From assembly GCF_014200495.1 (NCBI RefSeq), contig NZ_JACHBY010000003.1, forward strand, positions 744,001 through 808,000: 64,000 bases of DNA, in the 5' to 3' direction. The stretch comes from Mucilaginibacter geliditolerans (lineage in GTDB: Bacteria > Bacteroidota > Bacteroidia > Sphingobacteriales > Sphingobacteriaceae). The translations under genes were made by a program, and so were the position numbers. Below the pieces are notes generated by a model. The model saw nothing but the letters and a program-made list of their open reading frames with translations. It did no database searches and was not told the DNA's origin. Positions 1 to 9,069 of the stretch are shown piece by piece. Position 1 is the first letter of the stretch; each line of letters starts with the position of its first letter.

Positions 1-407
1 AGGTTGCGTTTAGAATATAGCGAAATAGGAAATTTAAACAAGGCTCTGAATAAAGGTCTGAAAACCATAGGTGAATCTATTGGCGTTCCCGATCTTTCCT
101 TTTATTGGGACGACATACATTCGGCAATCTCGCGCGGAATAAATGCCGAAAATCCAAGGATGATGTGGCGTTGGCGCTAAATCACGTCGACCATGGCCGG
201 CGTACCACAGATATTTATCTTGAGAAAGATTGGACTATAGTAGATGAAGTCCAGGAGGCGGTTATTGCATTTGTAATGAATGGTGAAGCGCCAGAGACAA
301 TCGAAGCAAAAAAGGTGTCGAGTAGGCCATTAAAAGATTTATCAAAAAAATCAACCATTGCTAATCCAGAGCAACAAAGGAAGACTATGAAACTTGTGGG
401 GCATTAA
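1..407 (+). pseudogene. Tyrosine recombinase (phage integrase) C-terminal fragment, frameshifted
   Basis: The sequence enters mid-gene. Frame 1 encodes a helix-rich stretch ending in SFYW at about 106. The protein then continues one frame over as RHTFGNLARNK, with a later DHGRRTTDIYLEKDW. Together these are the C-terminal catalytic part of a Bacteroidota tyrosine recombinase: the Arg of the RHTF box, the H-x-x segment and the final Tyr in DIY. The two halves join if one base is restored near 110 (TGG-GA-CGA to TGG-GNA-CGA), so I read a one-base deletion. The 5' part lies outside the window. This enzyme family integrates mobile elements, often into tRNA 3' ends, which fits the tRNA-Val scar at 14466-14510. 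It is probably inactive unless the frameshift is a sequencing error. Confidence 0.75.
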
Positions 408-472
408 TATCATACTACATTTCAAATAGGCCAAATTTGGCCTATTTGAAAATCGTAACTATAAAATATTAT

Positions 473-1063
473 TTATCTATCAGCAACAGCGGCTTCTATA
501 TCTTCTTTAATAAATACCCACTCCTTATTTTTCAAGCAAATGGGATCTAAATCAAGATCGGCTTCAGCAAACTCCGTAAAATTATTTTGAATTAATGGTT
601 CATCATGTGTCCATTCAAAACGTTGCTTATGAAGATCGATCATATCCGTAATAGTATATTGATTAAGCAACTCGTGTAAATCCCAAAAATCTTTCTTTCT
701 GCCACCTCTTTGCACAACGTCTATCTTCATCGCAATTATCTCTTCAACGGTCGCTACGCGCACCCCATCTTCTTCTATTGCATTTTGAAAAAAAGGATCC
801 ATAGAATAATATAAATCAAGTTTAATAACGTTATTGACATCAGTTCCTATAAGGTAAGATTTTCCCATACCTGGGTTGCCGCCAAACTCGCCATCCACAT
901 GTCCGAAGTTCTTTTTAAGAAATTCCTCAATCGCAACAAAATCGATAGAACCGTAATCCGCATCTGTAAACAAATCTATATCTACCGATAACCGGTGTCC
1001 CAGATACAAACTTAATGCAGTACCGCCTACAAGTCGAAAGTCTTTAAGTTCTTCAGCGCTCAT
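473..1063 (-). CDS. AbiEii/AbiGii-like nucleotidyltransferase (orphan toxin-like)
   Basis: The 196-residue protein carries the nucleotidyltransferase signature of the AbiEii/DUF1814 family: LVGGTALSLYLGHR (residues 11-24), then DIDLF with paired acidic residues at 28 and 30. A later EEIIAMKIDVVQRGGRKKDFWDLHEL segment is also typical. Family members usually have about 25 more N-terminal residues. Here an in-frame stop lies four codons upstream of the chosen ATG and the upstream DNA in another frame looks degenerate, so the 5' end may be eroded. AbiEii proteins act with an AbiEi antitoxin/repressor in abortive infection, but no such partner is next to it. Activity is uncertain; family assignment is fairly sure. 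Confidence 0.7.
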   Translation of the reverse strand: MSAEELKDFRLVGGTALSLYLGHRLSVDIDLFTDADYGSIDFVAIEEFLKKNFGHVDGEFGGNPGMGKSYLIGTDVNNVIKLDLYYSMDPFFQNAIEEDGVRVATVEEIIAMKIDVVQRGGRKKDFWDLHELLNQYTITDMIDLHKQRFEWTHDEPLIQNNFTEFAEADLDLDPICLKNKEWVFIKEDIEAAVADR

Positions 1064-1303
1064 TAAGGCTATTCAGAGGAAGCATAATAATTTCCGAGAT
1101 CGCATTCGTAGGTCTAACAACGATAAGGTTTCCTCTAAAAATAGACAGGATAATACCCCATTATTTTGATTTTCAACTGCATTTTGTTATTAAAAATAAG
1201 GCATTCCAACTTGGGATACGATAACAAAAATTAAAGTAGTTTAATTTTTACATCTTTTCAGAAGTGTACCTTTACATAACAAAGGCACGTTTAAAAAATT
1301 TAT
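1064..1303. other. Intergenic gap between AbiEii-like gene and hydrolase fragment
   Basis: No convincing gene is seen. On the minus strand, a short open stretch just upstream of 1063 in a shifted frame may be the decayed N-terminus of the nucleotidyltransferase, but the similarity is too weak to be certain. The right part is very AT-rich and probably holds the promoter of the hydrolase fragment. Confidence 0.4.
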
Positions 1304-1627
1304 ATGGGACTTATAAAAATTAATGGCATTCAGCTTTATGTTGAAGTCAAAGGAACTGGGTTTCCTATAATTTTAATACATGGAGTCGGCGGAGACCACC
1401 AGGCACATTTAAGAAATGTAATTGAACCTCTGTCGAAAAAATTCAAAACGGTAGCATTGGATTGTCGTGGTCACGGAAAATCAGATAAGCCATTAGAATT
1501 CACTATGGAAGATCATGTGCAAGATATTATTGGGATCATGGATCATTTCGGCTTTGAAAAAGCGCATTTGCTTGGCGTATCCATGGGCAGTTATATTGCT
1601 CAAAAGGTTGCTATCCCAATCCCCTAA
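1304..1627 (+). pseudogene. Alpha/beta hydrolase, truncated after the nucleophile elbow
   Basis: The 107 residues match the N-terminal third of an alpha/beta hydrolase of the 3-oxoadipate enol-lactonase/haloperoxidase type. The oxyanion region is ILIHGVGGD (about residues 23-31), followed by DCRGHGKSD and the nucleophile elbow GVSMGS. The reading frame stops 10 residues after the elbow. The Asp and His of the catalytic triad and the cap domain are absent, and no continuation is visible in other frames downstream. A full member would be about 260 residues. I therefore call it a 3'-truncated remnant, probably cut by a recombination event at the island edge. The start is the ATG after a long AT-rich leader. 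Confidence 0.7.
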
Positions 1628-1721
1628 TGCATAATAAAATTTCACAATAGTTAGATTGACTCAATTAAATCAACATCTACTAAGGCTAATTTCCTCATTT
1701 AATTCCATCGTAATAGTGTTA

Positions 1722-2444
1722 TTAATTTTTATGTAAGGATAAATTGTCTCCCAAAACACCAAAAGCCTTATTTAAGACGCTCTGATTATTGATAAAAATG
1801 TCGATATCGGCCTTCATTGGTTGAATTAAATCATCTTTTAATATGTTTCTTAATTTAACATGGTCGTCAGAGTTAATTATGATAGCCACATTGCTTTTAT
1901 TTGTCAACGGAATTAATGTGACTAAGCTTACATATCCACGTAATGGCGTATCGTTATTGAGTATTTTAATTTGTACCTTCTGCGAACGCTTGATTGCTTT
2001 GGCAGTTTCTGTGTTTATTTCGGCGTCTATTTCGTGGATATCCGTATTTAAGCTTAAGATATAAAAAGTGCTTTTGCCATTAATATTACCTGTATAGAAA
2101 AATTGGCCGGCGAAAGGTGCTGATATTTCCTTTTTTTCACCAGTTGCCCGGTTAACAAGTATGACTACCTTTTCATTTAAAGAAACAGGTTGACTGTTTT
2201 TTTTATAAAAGGAGCTAACTTTGAAAGTCGAGGTATCAATATCATATATAAACTTTTTTATTACCGGATTAATAGTGGTTTCGATATTGACTTTTTGAGG
2301 GTAGGGAATGAAAGCCATTATCCCTAATAATAAAACGAAAAAAACGAAAAGTAACCCCATTCCTTTTCGAACTACAATGCCCGGATAAGTATTATTTATA
2401 TCTAAAGCATCATTATCGTCTAGTAAATTCTTAAAATTTTTCAT
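1722..2444 (-). CDS. Short HlyD-like membrane-fusion/adaptor protein of the RiPP exporter
   Basis: The 240-residue protein has a short cytoplasmic N-terminus, one membrane helix at about residues 29-47 and a periplasmic part rich in beta strands. Its segment ISAPFAGQFFYTG resembles the lipoyl/barrel-sandwich motif of HlyD-type adaptors, and the VSLVTLIPLTNKSNVAIIIN region resembles their beta-barrel domain. It is much shorter than usual (about 400-440) and lacks the long coiled-coil hairpin that normally reaches an outer-membrane channel. It is the last gene of the RiPP operon, one base after the exporter, so a role in peptide export is inferred from position and topology. No TolC-like gene is nearby. 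Confidence 0.7.
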   Translation of the reverse strand: MKNFKNLLDDNDALDINNTYPGIVVRKGMGLLFVFFVLLLGIMAFIPYPQKVNIETTINPVIKKFIYDIDTSTFKVSSFYKKNSQPVSLNEKVVILVNRATGEKKEISAPFAGQFFYTGNINGKSTFYILSLNTDIHEIDAEINTETAKAIKRSQKVQIKILNNDTPLRGYVSLVTLIPLTNKSNVAIIINSDDHVKLRNILKDDLIQPMKADIDIFINNQSVLNKAFGVLGDNLSLHKN

Positions 2445-2445
2445 A

Positions 2446-4692
2446 TCAATTGCCTAATTCCAGCTGATTCTTAACCAGATTATAATAATTGCCTTTAAAG
2501 GAAACTAAATCCCCATGGTGTCCTATTTCCTTAACTTCACCGTTTTCCAAAACAATTATTTGATCTGCATTTTTTACGGTACTCAAGCGGTGTGCTATTA
2601 CTATGACCGTTTTGTTTTGATAAAATTCATTAAGATTTTCGACTATTAATTTTTCGTTTGTAGCATCCAAAGAACTTGTTGCCTCGTCAAATATCATTAT
2701 GCTTGGGTTTTTATATACGGCACGGGCGATTAAAACACGTTGCTTTTGACCAGTGCTTATTGTAATTCCCGCATCACCAATTTTGGATTCGAATTTTAAT
2801 GGCAGCGTAAGAACGAAATCCAGAATGTTTGCAACCTTGCATGCATGAATTAATCGCGCGTCATCGCCATCCGCTTCATCCCCCATTACAATATTTCGTC
2901 TGATAGTATCTGAAAAAAGGTACCCTTCCTGCATGACGACTCCACATTTTTCACGCCATTCGTTTGATGATATATCTTGTAAATCTGTATCTGTAACTAA
3001 TATTTGTCCCAGGGTAGGCTTATAAAATTTTAATAAAACCTTTAAAAGAGTTGTCTTTCCACTTCCACTCGGACCTACAATTGCTGTTATTTTACCAATT
3101 GGAATTTTAATATTTAAGTCTTTAAGCACAAATGGAGATTTTTCATCTTCATACTGAAAACTTACATTTTTTAATTCAATATATTTATCCGAATAACCGT
3201 CATTGCTAATCAACGATAAATCGGGAGCATTAACCTTTATATCAGAAACATTCTCCTCATTAGCTTCAATATGAATCTCGTTCATTCTTTCAAGAGCGAT
3301 TTTTGCAGACTGCCCCATATTGAAAAAGCTGATAATTTGGTCGATAGGACTATTTAACTGTCCAATGATATAAGAGATACTGAGCATCACACCAAATGAA
3401 ATTTGGCCATTGATTACTGCAATCACTGCAAAATAGGTAATCAAAATATTTTTTAACTGATTAAAAAACACGGTTCCAATTTTTTGGTACTGTCTAAGTT
3501 TGTTTACATAGCTAGACAAACTAAAAAGCTTTAGTTGGTTGTCTTCCCACTTCCATCGCTGATACAATTGAAAATTATTAAGCTTTATTTCAGGCATACC
3601 GTTGATAATCTCATATAAGTTGTCGGTGTTTTTAGAAAAATAACTGAACATTTTATAATCAGCTATCTTAATTTTACTCATAAAAAGAAGCGACCATACA
3701 AAGCCGACAGCACTCATAACTAAAAAAGTAATCAGGAATTTGACACCAAAAATCGCTAATACTACAGACAATACAATCAGGTTAAGGATCGAAAAGAGAG
3801 TATCTAATATAGAAGTTGTTAAAAAGCTTTCAATCCTCTTATGATCTTCAATACGATGCAGAATATCTCCCGTTTGTTTGGAATCATAAAATCCGATTGG
3901 CAATTTCATTAGCTTAGTTAAAAAATCGGAAATCAACGAAATATTTACATTCGTGCCGATATGAAGAATTAAAAAGCTTCTGATAAAGTCAATTGTGGTA
4001 TTACCAAAAAATACAAAAAGCTGAAATATAAGTATCAAAAAAACGAAGTTTACATTTTTATCTCCTATTCCATTATCTACCATGCTTTGGGTTAAAAACG
4101 GTAATATGAAAGATAAACCTATTCCCAGGATCATCCCAAGCCCCAATTGAAAGAAGCCTTTAGTATGCTTTCGAAAATAACTGTATAAAAATTTAAATCC
4201 GGTTGTTCTTTTGGGGGCTTTATCAGATTCATTATAGAAGTCCTCCGTGGGTTCTAAAGCAAGAACAAATCCTTTATTGGGTTCTGTCTTCAGCTCCCAA
4301 CACTTAACGAAGGTTTTATAATCCAACACTAATTTACCCAGACCGGGATCGGCGATATAAAATTTTATTCGGTTTTTGTTTAAAACCGAACCCTTTATCT
4401 TGTATAAAACTATGAAGTGGTCATTATTCCAATGTAAAATGCATGGTAGCGGGACATTTTCAATTAAGTAGTCAGCTGTAAGTTTTAACTTTAATGTTTT
4501 GAAGCCTAAACGTTCAGCGGCATTGCTTATCGTAAATAAACTTACCCCCTCTTTAGATATAAAGGATATGTCCCTTAAATATTTTAAAGAAAACGATTTT
4601 CCATAATATTCGCTTACCATTCTTAGGCAAGTTGGTCCACAATCAAAGCTATCTAATTGACTAAAATGTTTAAACCCTTTTTTTCCAAACAT
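2446..4692 (-). CDS. Peptidase-containing ABC transporter (C39 protease, bacteriocin/RiPP exporter)
   Basis: This 748-residue protein should cleave double-glycine leaders and export the cores. The N-terminal C39 peptidase has its catalytic Cys18 in DCGPTCLRM, with His in NNDHFIVLY and Asp in ADPGLG. An ABC membrane domain follows (about residues 165-460). The nucleotide-binding domain has Walker A GPSGSGKTT (about 540), a signature ISTGQKQR that departs from the usual LSGGQ, Walker B SIMIFDEATSSLD and the switch His in VIVIAHRLS. Length matches typical PCATs. It lies 8 nt downstream of the radical SAM gene and 1 nt before the HlyD-like gene, so all three are surely co-transcribed. Its substrates are presumably the four KGG-leader peptides in this locus. 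Confidence 0.93.
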   Translation of the reverse strand: MFGKKGFKHFSQLDSFDCGPTCLRMVSEYYGKSFSLKYLRDISFISKEGVSLFTISNAAERLGFKTLKLKLTADYLIENVPLPCILHWNNDHFIVLYKIKGSVLNKNRIKFYIADPGLGKLVLDYKTFVKCWELKTEPNKGFVLALEPTEDFYNESDKAPKRTTGFKFLYSYFRKHTKGFFQLGLGMILGIGLSFILPFLTQSMVDNGIGDKNVNFVFLILIFQLFVFFGNTTIDFIRSFLILHIGTNVNISLISDFLTKLMKLPIGFYDSKQTGDILHRIEDHKRIESFLTTSILDTLFSILNLIVLSVVLAIFGVKFLITFLVMSAVGFVWSLLFMSKIKIADYKMFSYFSKNTDNLYEIINGMPEIKLNNFQLYQRWKWEDNQLKLFSLSSYVNKLRQYQKIGTVFFNQLKNILITYFAVIAVINGQISFGVMLSISYIIGQLNSPIDQIISFFNMGQSAKIALERMNEIHIEANEENVSDIKVNAPDLSLISNDGYSDKYIELKNVSFQYEDEKSPFVLKDLNIKIPIGKITAIVGPSGSGKTTLLKVLLKFYKPTLGQILVTDTDLQDISSNEWREKCGVVMQEGYLFSDTIRRNIVMGDEADGDDARLIHACKVANILDFVLTLPLKFESKIGDAGITISTGQKQRVLIARAVYKNPSIMIFDEATSSLDATNEKLIVENLNEFYQNKTVIVIAHRLSTVKNADQIIVLENGEVKEIGHHGDLVSFKGNYYNLVKNQLELGN

Positions 4693-4700
4693 ATTTTAGT

Positions 4701-6086
4701 TTAGTTTAATACACCATCCGATAAGTCAAACTTTGAAGCAAGGTAGGATAAAGCAAGCTTTTCCTTAATATTAAATTTATTGGGCGGGCATGCTCGCATA
4801 TCTTCATGCCATGACTTTGGACACGCGCCACCGCAAACCGGTAACATTTTACAAGTGGTACAAGGAAATTTGCCGGCTAATACTTGGTCATTCCAATCTG
4901 TTAATGGCCTAAAAGTATTAATTCTATCGTCCGGAAACTTTAAGTTTCCAAGTGTATAGTTAGTATTTTCGTATACACTGGTATAAGAAACCTCTGTACA
5001 GTTAAAAATATTGCCGTACGCATCATACATTTCTGAGGTCGGAGAAACGCTTAGGCACACTTTCTTCACTCTTCCGGGAAGCAAATTTACAGCAAACTTA
5101 TGTTCTATCATTTGTATAAGCCAGTCTATTTCCATTACTGCAAATTCTTCTTTGGTCAAGGAACCCTTTTGTGCTTCATTACCGCCCCAGGAATAAATTC
5201 CTATTGGATAAAAATAAGCTATTTTATCCTGCAGTTTGTGTTCAGCAAGCAACTCAATAAGCGGACTTACCCCCTCACAATTAGTTCTGTCAACATTACA
5301 CCTGATACTGATATTGCAATTGTAATCATGATAATCCGGTTTGTTGAAAATGCTTAATAAATTCTTAAAAATCAGGTTAAATGTGTCGCCGCCTTCTTTA
5401 AGATATCTTTTTTTATCGTGGTATTCAGCAGTGCCATCCAATGTTACTTCAATAAAATTTACCTTAAGTTCGGTAACCAACTCCTGAAAGACACCTTCTT
5501 TAAGGCTCAGTCCGTTGGTAACTATTTTAGACCCATATGTGATGGAATATTTCTCGGCTAATTCTTTAAAAAGCACGGTAAGTTCCCGTATTTGTTTCAG
5601 AGCCATAAGGGGCTCTCCGCCAAACCACCCAATGTAAAAGTGCTTATACGCCTTAGCTTTCAGTTTGTTCTCAATTCTGTTGATTAGCTGCTGATAATGA
5701 TCTTTTGCTAAATAATTTCTTTTATGTTCTTGGCCACAATACGGGCATCCAAACTGGCACATTGCCGATGGCTGAATAACTTCATACAAAGTTTCTTCAT
5801 CGCCTATTTCCTCCTTGTTTTCAGAGATGATTGTCAGTAATTCATTTTCTTCTTCTCTTACCAATATCTCACTTTCAACTAGTGTATTGAAGACATCGTC
5901 TGGAAGGGCTTCGAAGTCGCCGGTAGTTACCAGGTTAAGTACTTTCGGTAAAACATTTATTCCCCTGCTTGTTCTGGTTGAAAAGAGCACGCATTGACCA
6001 CTTTGGTTTAATGGGTCTGAAATAATTACATAGTAAGATAGTTTATAATTTTTTTTCATTATTTCCTTCATGTAAATAGTTTTCAA
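4701..6086 (-). CDS. Radical SAM/SPASM peptide maturase
   Basis: The 461-residue protein has the radical SAM cluster motif C110-QFG-C114-PY-C117, followed by GWFGGEPL (SAM contact). The C-terminal Cys-rich SPASM region contains IFNCTEV and CTTCKMLPVCGGACPKSW plus a further Cys in RACPPN, which would hold auxiliary iron-sulfur clusters. The first about 90 residues resemble a peptide-binding (RRE-like) domain, which I infer only from position. The first ATG is at 6086; a start at 6059 (Met10, MKKNYKLSYY) looks more natural. Enzymes of this class install Cys-to-carbon thioether or C-C crosslinks in precursor peptides. The precursor gene lies immediately upstream. The NxxC cores make thioether formation to Asn/Asp a reasonable but unproven guess. 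Confidence 0.92.
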   Translation of the reverse strand: MKTIYMKEIMKKNYKLSYYVIISDPLNQSGQCVLFSTRTSRGINVLPKVLNLVTTGDFEALPDDVFNTLVESEILVREEENELLTIISENKEEIGDEETLYEVIQPSAMCQFGCPYCGQEHKRNYLAKDHYQQLINRIENKLKAKAYKHFYIGWFGGEPLMALKQIRELTVLFKELAEKYSITYGSKIVTNGLSLKEGVFQELVTELKVNFIEVTLDGTAEYHDKKRYLKEGGDTFNLIFKNLLSIFNKPDYHDYNCNISIRCNVDRTNCEGVSPLIELLAEHKLQDKIAYFYPIGIYSWGGNEAQKGSLTKEEFAVMEIDWLIQMIEHKFAVNLLPGRVKKVCLSVSPTSEMYDAYGNIFNCTEVSYTSVYENTNYTLGNLKFPDDRINTFRPLTDWNDQVLAGKFPCTTCKMLPVCGGACPKSWHEDMRACPPNKFNIKEKLALSYLASKFDLSDGVLN

Positions 6087-6101
6087 AAATTAGTTTATAA
6101 T

Positions 6102-6113
6102 AACGTATCACCG
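6102..6113. repeat. Left arm of 12-bp inverted repeat bracketing precursor cassette 1
   Basis: AACGTATCACCG on the plus strand begins 5 nt beyond the stop codon of the precursor at 6119-6352. The exact reverse complement is at 6412-6423. The same pair encloses the second precursor cassette. It lies just before the radical SAM start. Confidence 0.85.
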
Positions 6114-6118
6114 CTATA

Positions 6119-6352
6119 TTAACAGCTTACGTTATGGCAAGTGCTGTTTGTTGAACCACTGCAGGTGCCGTTCGAACATGATTGGTTAGAGCCTCCCGCG
6201 CAAGATCCATTGGTGGATAATTTCCCACCCTTTAAGTTGCGGGATAATTCATCGTTTAATGATTCTACAGAAAATTCATTTTTTAATTCAGAGGCTTCAG
6301 AAGATAATTCCTCTAATTTGCTTAATAAAGACGATAATTTTGAATTGTTCAT
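6119..6352 (-). CDS. RiPP precursor peptide 1 (NxxC-repeat core)
   Basis: The 77-residue peptide has a helical leader of 43 residues ending in LSRNLKGG, a standard double-glycine site for the C39 exporter. The core of 34 residues is rich in Asn, Ser, Gly and Thr and has five Cys. Each Cys is preceded three positions earlier by Asn: NGSC, NQSC, NGTC, NSTC, NVSC. Cys spacing is x7, x4, x7, x4, and the final residue is Cys. The gene sits between the outer-membrane barrel gene and the radical SAM gene, the classic position for the substrate. It shares leader and core pattern with three peptides at 11167-11894. The mature product is unknown. Confidence 0.9.
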   Translation of the reverse strand: MNNSKLSSLLSKLEELSSEASELKNEFSVESLNDELSRNLKGGKLSTNGSCAGGSNQSCSNGTCSGSTNSTCHNVSC

Positions 6353-6411
6353 AATTTTACTTTTTTTAGATTTTTGTTAAAAATTTAGATTAGTTTATTT
6401 TATGTATTTCA

Positions 6412-6423
6412 CGGTGATACGTT
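6412..6423. repeat. Right arm of 12-bp inverted repeat, cassette 1
   Basis: CGGTGATACGTT on the plus strand lies 59 nt before the precursor ATG and overlaps the gap after the barrel gene. With flanks it extends to ACGGTGATACGTTCA (6411-6425), identical to the right arm of cassette 2 at 11947-11961. Confidence 0.85.
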
Positions 6424-6429
6424 CAATTT

Positions 6430-8988
6430 TTAAAATCGCTTCTCTCCAAAATCGCCCTTAGATTGACTGTTTTGTCTGCTAAAAGCTGCCCCTGTATTGA
6501 AGTTATATTTGAGTCCAATATTTACAAATCGATTATTTTTAAGCGTCTGAAATGTAGACGTTTCGGAAGGGTATACATTATGGGAATAGTATTTTGAAGT
6601 TCCTAAAATGTCTGTACAATTAACCGTTAAATCGAGTCTTTTTGCAAAGAGCGATTTTCTTAAACCAATGTCTGACGAGAAAATGTTATTTATTGTTGAA
6701 TAATAACTACGGGTTTTTGAATAATAATTAACCGCTAGATCCATACTAATGGTTTTGCCAAGTATAAAGTGCTGGTTGCTGCTTAAATTATATGACCAAA
6801 ATGATTGATTTCCCCCGATTAGATAAGAAATGCTATTTGAAACGGTCGCGTCATTGATAGTTGACCACCATTTTGTAATTGACCAGGGATATTCGGCATC
6901 AAGCTCTGTTGCTTTGACATCTTTCACATTTTCAAAGACTGAAGTTATTGAGGACGCGTTCTGAGTCGCAATAGGGATATCCAGTCTCGAATTTGTACTA
7001 CTGCTGTAATTTGCCGACAAATACAAATCTTTGTATTGGTAGTCGATTTCAAAATAGTTTATAAAGAGCGGTTGCAAATCGGGATTGCCTTTTACCGAAA
7101 CGAAGGGAGTACTATAGTTTAAAATGGGATTTAAAGTATTAAATCCTACCCGAACAATTCGCCTGTTATAAGAAAGTGTAATTTTATTATTATCGTTAAG
7201 TGTTGAAAGTATATTAACCGACGGAAATAAGTTGTTATATTTTTGTTGTTCTATTGGGTTTCCGTCATTTAAAATGCCATAAGAATCGGTATACTCGTCT
7301 CGTAAACCTATCTGGCCCTGAAAAATGCCAGCGGTTTGATTTAACATTGCATATTCTCCAAAGATCGATTCATGATAATCAAATGTGCCATTTGATAGTA
7401 CAGTATTATTATTTAGGTCCAATACATCAAATGTGTTTAAAGTGTCTGTAGATGTAGTGTGTGAATATTTAACACCGACAAATAGTTGAGTTGATTTACC
7501 CAGGTTTTGTCTGTAATCGAACTTAAGCGAATTATATATGACCTTGTAGAGCTGTCCTGAACTAAAATAGGTATTATTGTCAGGCGTATTTTTTTGTATG
7601 AGCGTATAATTTACATCGTTTATTGAAGGGTTGTGATAGTTGGAAAAATCATAATAAATATCTAAGTGCTTATTATTGCTGGTGTCGAGATCTAAACTAT
7701 ACTGTAAGGTTAATGTATAGGTATAAAAATTGTTTAGGGTATATTTTCCCTGGCTATTTATAGAAGAATCGGGCTTTGGGGAGATACTATAAAAATTTAT
7801 CTTGTTTGAATTATCATATTCTCTTTGAAAGTTTTTTACCAATAAGAACTCGGCGCTTAAAAATGATTTTTTGTTTATATCATAGGTAAGACCAATATGA
7901 GTGTCTAATTTCTTTTCATAATATATAGCTTTAGCCGAATCCTGTTTTAAAGTATTAATATTAGGAAAACGATCATTTTCCAAGGTATAATTTCTGAACT
8001 GTTTGTCGTCTGTGTAGTTAATAGAAATATTGGTAGAAAAATTACCCTGTTTATAATTTAAATTTGTCCCCATGTTGAGATTGGGGTAAGCTAAGGCGGA
8101 CACATTCGAAACCGGATATAGTGCTGATCCATAGGTAAAATGAATGTCACTTTGCGAATAATTCTTTTTAGTGATTATATTTATTACACTACCTTGATTT
8201 GCATCATATTTAGCCGATGGATTGGCTATGATTTCAAGTTGCTTAATGGATTCAGATCTGATTGTAGATAATAGTACCTGGATCTGTTCATTGGTGACGT
8301 ATTCGCCTTTTCCGTCAATAGTAATCTGAACACCTTGCTTACCATTAACCGTTATTGCACCGGATTGATCAATTTTAATACCTGGCAACTTCACGAGCAA
8401 GTCGCTTAGGGTATTCCCGGTAGATAGAATGCTGTTATCGACATTAACCACAAGTTTATCCAGTTTCCTGGTGTACAAAGGCCTGGCGGCAAGTATTTTC
8501 ACTTCATCCAAGGCAACCGCAGCTGCATTGTCGACAATTTCCCCTAAATCGTAACTGGAAACCGTATCAACAACTAAAAAATTTTTGTATGATTTGTTTT
8601 TGTCTGCGTCGTGATTTAATAAAATTATAACTTGATAATTTCCTGCTGAAAGCTCGACACGGGAGAGAGTAAATCTAAACTTTCCTAAAGAATCAGAAGT
8701 TTCTTCTTTAATAAGTTTTGATTCATTGTTTGCTACCTTTACTAGTGCTACTGCATTTAAGGGTAGTGCTTTATGATTAAAATCAACAATTTTACCATAA
8801 ATTGTAACCTCTGTTTGTGCGGAAGCTTTATACTGTATAAGCGCAAATATAAAAAACCAAAAAAATAGGAGAAATTTTGAATTCATTGGATAAGGTGGCG
8901 GTTTTACTAACGCTTTTACATGAATCCAAAGCTCTTTGTTCAGGTCCGTGATTAAGGCATTAGGTTGATGCAAGTTAATAGTTTTCAT
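6430..8988 (-). CDS. Outer-membrane beta-barrel protein (TonB-receptor-like, OMP_b-brl_3 family)
   Basis: The product has a carboxypeptidase-regulatory-like beta-sandwich (EVTIYGKIVDFNHKALPLNAV), then a plug-like domain with LSDLLVKLPGIKID and ITIDGKG, then a long C-terminal barrel ending in an aromatic-rich segment and KRF. This architecture matches Bacteroidota outer-membrane barrel proteins of about 800 residues. The first ATG gives 852 residues, but the signal peptide starts at Met35 (MNSKFLLFFWFFIFALI...ASAQ), so translation probably begins at 8886. It is first in the RiPP operon and starts next to the BlaI-type dyads at 9024-9063. A role in moving the peptide or a related ligand across the outer membrane is inferred from context only. 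Confidence 0.85.
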   Translation of the reverse strand: MKTINLHQPNALITDLNKELWIHVKALVKPPPYPMNSKFLLFFWFFIFALIQYKASAQTEVTIYGKIVDFNHKALPLNAVALVKVANNESKLIKEETSDSLGKFRFTLSRVELSAGNYQVIILLNHDADKNKSYKNFLVVDTVSSYDLGEIVDNAAAVALDEVKILAARPLYTRKLDKLVVNVDNSILSTGNTLSDLLVKLPGIKIDQSGAITVNGKQGVQITIDGKGEYVTNEQIQVLLSTIRSESIKQLEIIANPSAKYDANQGSVINIITKKNYSQSDIHFTYGSALYPVSNVSALAYPNLNMGTNLNYKQGNFSTNISINYTDDKQFRNYTLENDRFPNINTLKQDSAKAIYYEKKLDTHIGLTYDINKKSFLSAEFLLVKNFQREYDNSNKINFYSISPKPDSSINSQGKYTLNNFYTYTLTLQYSLDLDTSNNKHLDIYYDFSNYHNPSINDVNYTLIQKNTPDNNTYFSSGQLYKVIYNSLKFDYRQNLGKSTQLFVGVKYSHTTSTDTLNTFDVLDLNNNTVLSNGTFDYHESIFGEYAMLNQTAGIFQGQIGLRDEYTDSYGILNDGNPIEQQKYNNLFPSVNILSTLNDNNKITLSYNRRIVRVGFNTLNPILNYSTPFVSVKGNPDLQPLFINYFEIDYQYKDLYLSANYSSSTNSRLDIPIATQNASSITSVFENVKDVKATELDAEYPWSITKWWSTINDATVSNSISYLIGGNQSFWSYNLSSNQHFILGKTISMDLAVNYYSKTRSYYSTINNIFSSDIGLRKSLFAKRLDLTVNCTDILGTSKYYSHNVYPSETSTFQTLKNNRFVNIGLKYNFNTGAAFSRQNSQSKGDFGEKRF

Positions 8989-9023
8989 GATAAGAAAAAA
9001 TAATTTTAATAATTAAAAAAAAG

Positions 9024-9063
9024 TTACTACTATTGCAATAGTAGTAAAACTATTTTAATAGTA
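9024..9063. promoter_or_regulatory. Two dyad operators, probably for the BlaI-type repressor
   Basis: A perfect 24-bp palindrome (half-site TTACTACTATTG) occupies 9024-9047. A second dyad, ACTATT-TT-AATAGT, follows at 9050-9063. They lie between the divergent barrel gene (RiPP operon) and the BlaI-like gene, 6 nt before the latter's ATG. BlaI/MecI repressors bind such paired dyads in divergent promoters, so both transcription units are probably repressed from here. The binding protein is inferred. Confidence 0.8.
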
Positions 9064-9069
9064 AGTCAT

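Noticed and set aside
105..407. Stand-alone 100-residue gene starting with TTG
   Set aside because: It is the C-terminal half of the integrase continued from frame 1 across a one-base deletion.
6141..6380. Plus-strand open frame over precursor 1, and similar ones at 11510-11749 and 11701-11913
   Set aside because: They are mirror frames of the precursor genes; their similarity to each other follows from the conserved leaders on the minus strand.
8887..8988. 34-residue N-terminal extension of the outer-membrane barrel as a real part of the protein
   Set aside because: It precedes a normal signal peptide and would bury it; a start at 8886 is more likely. A separate short peptide cannot be excluded.
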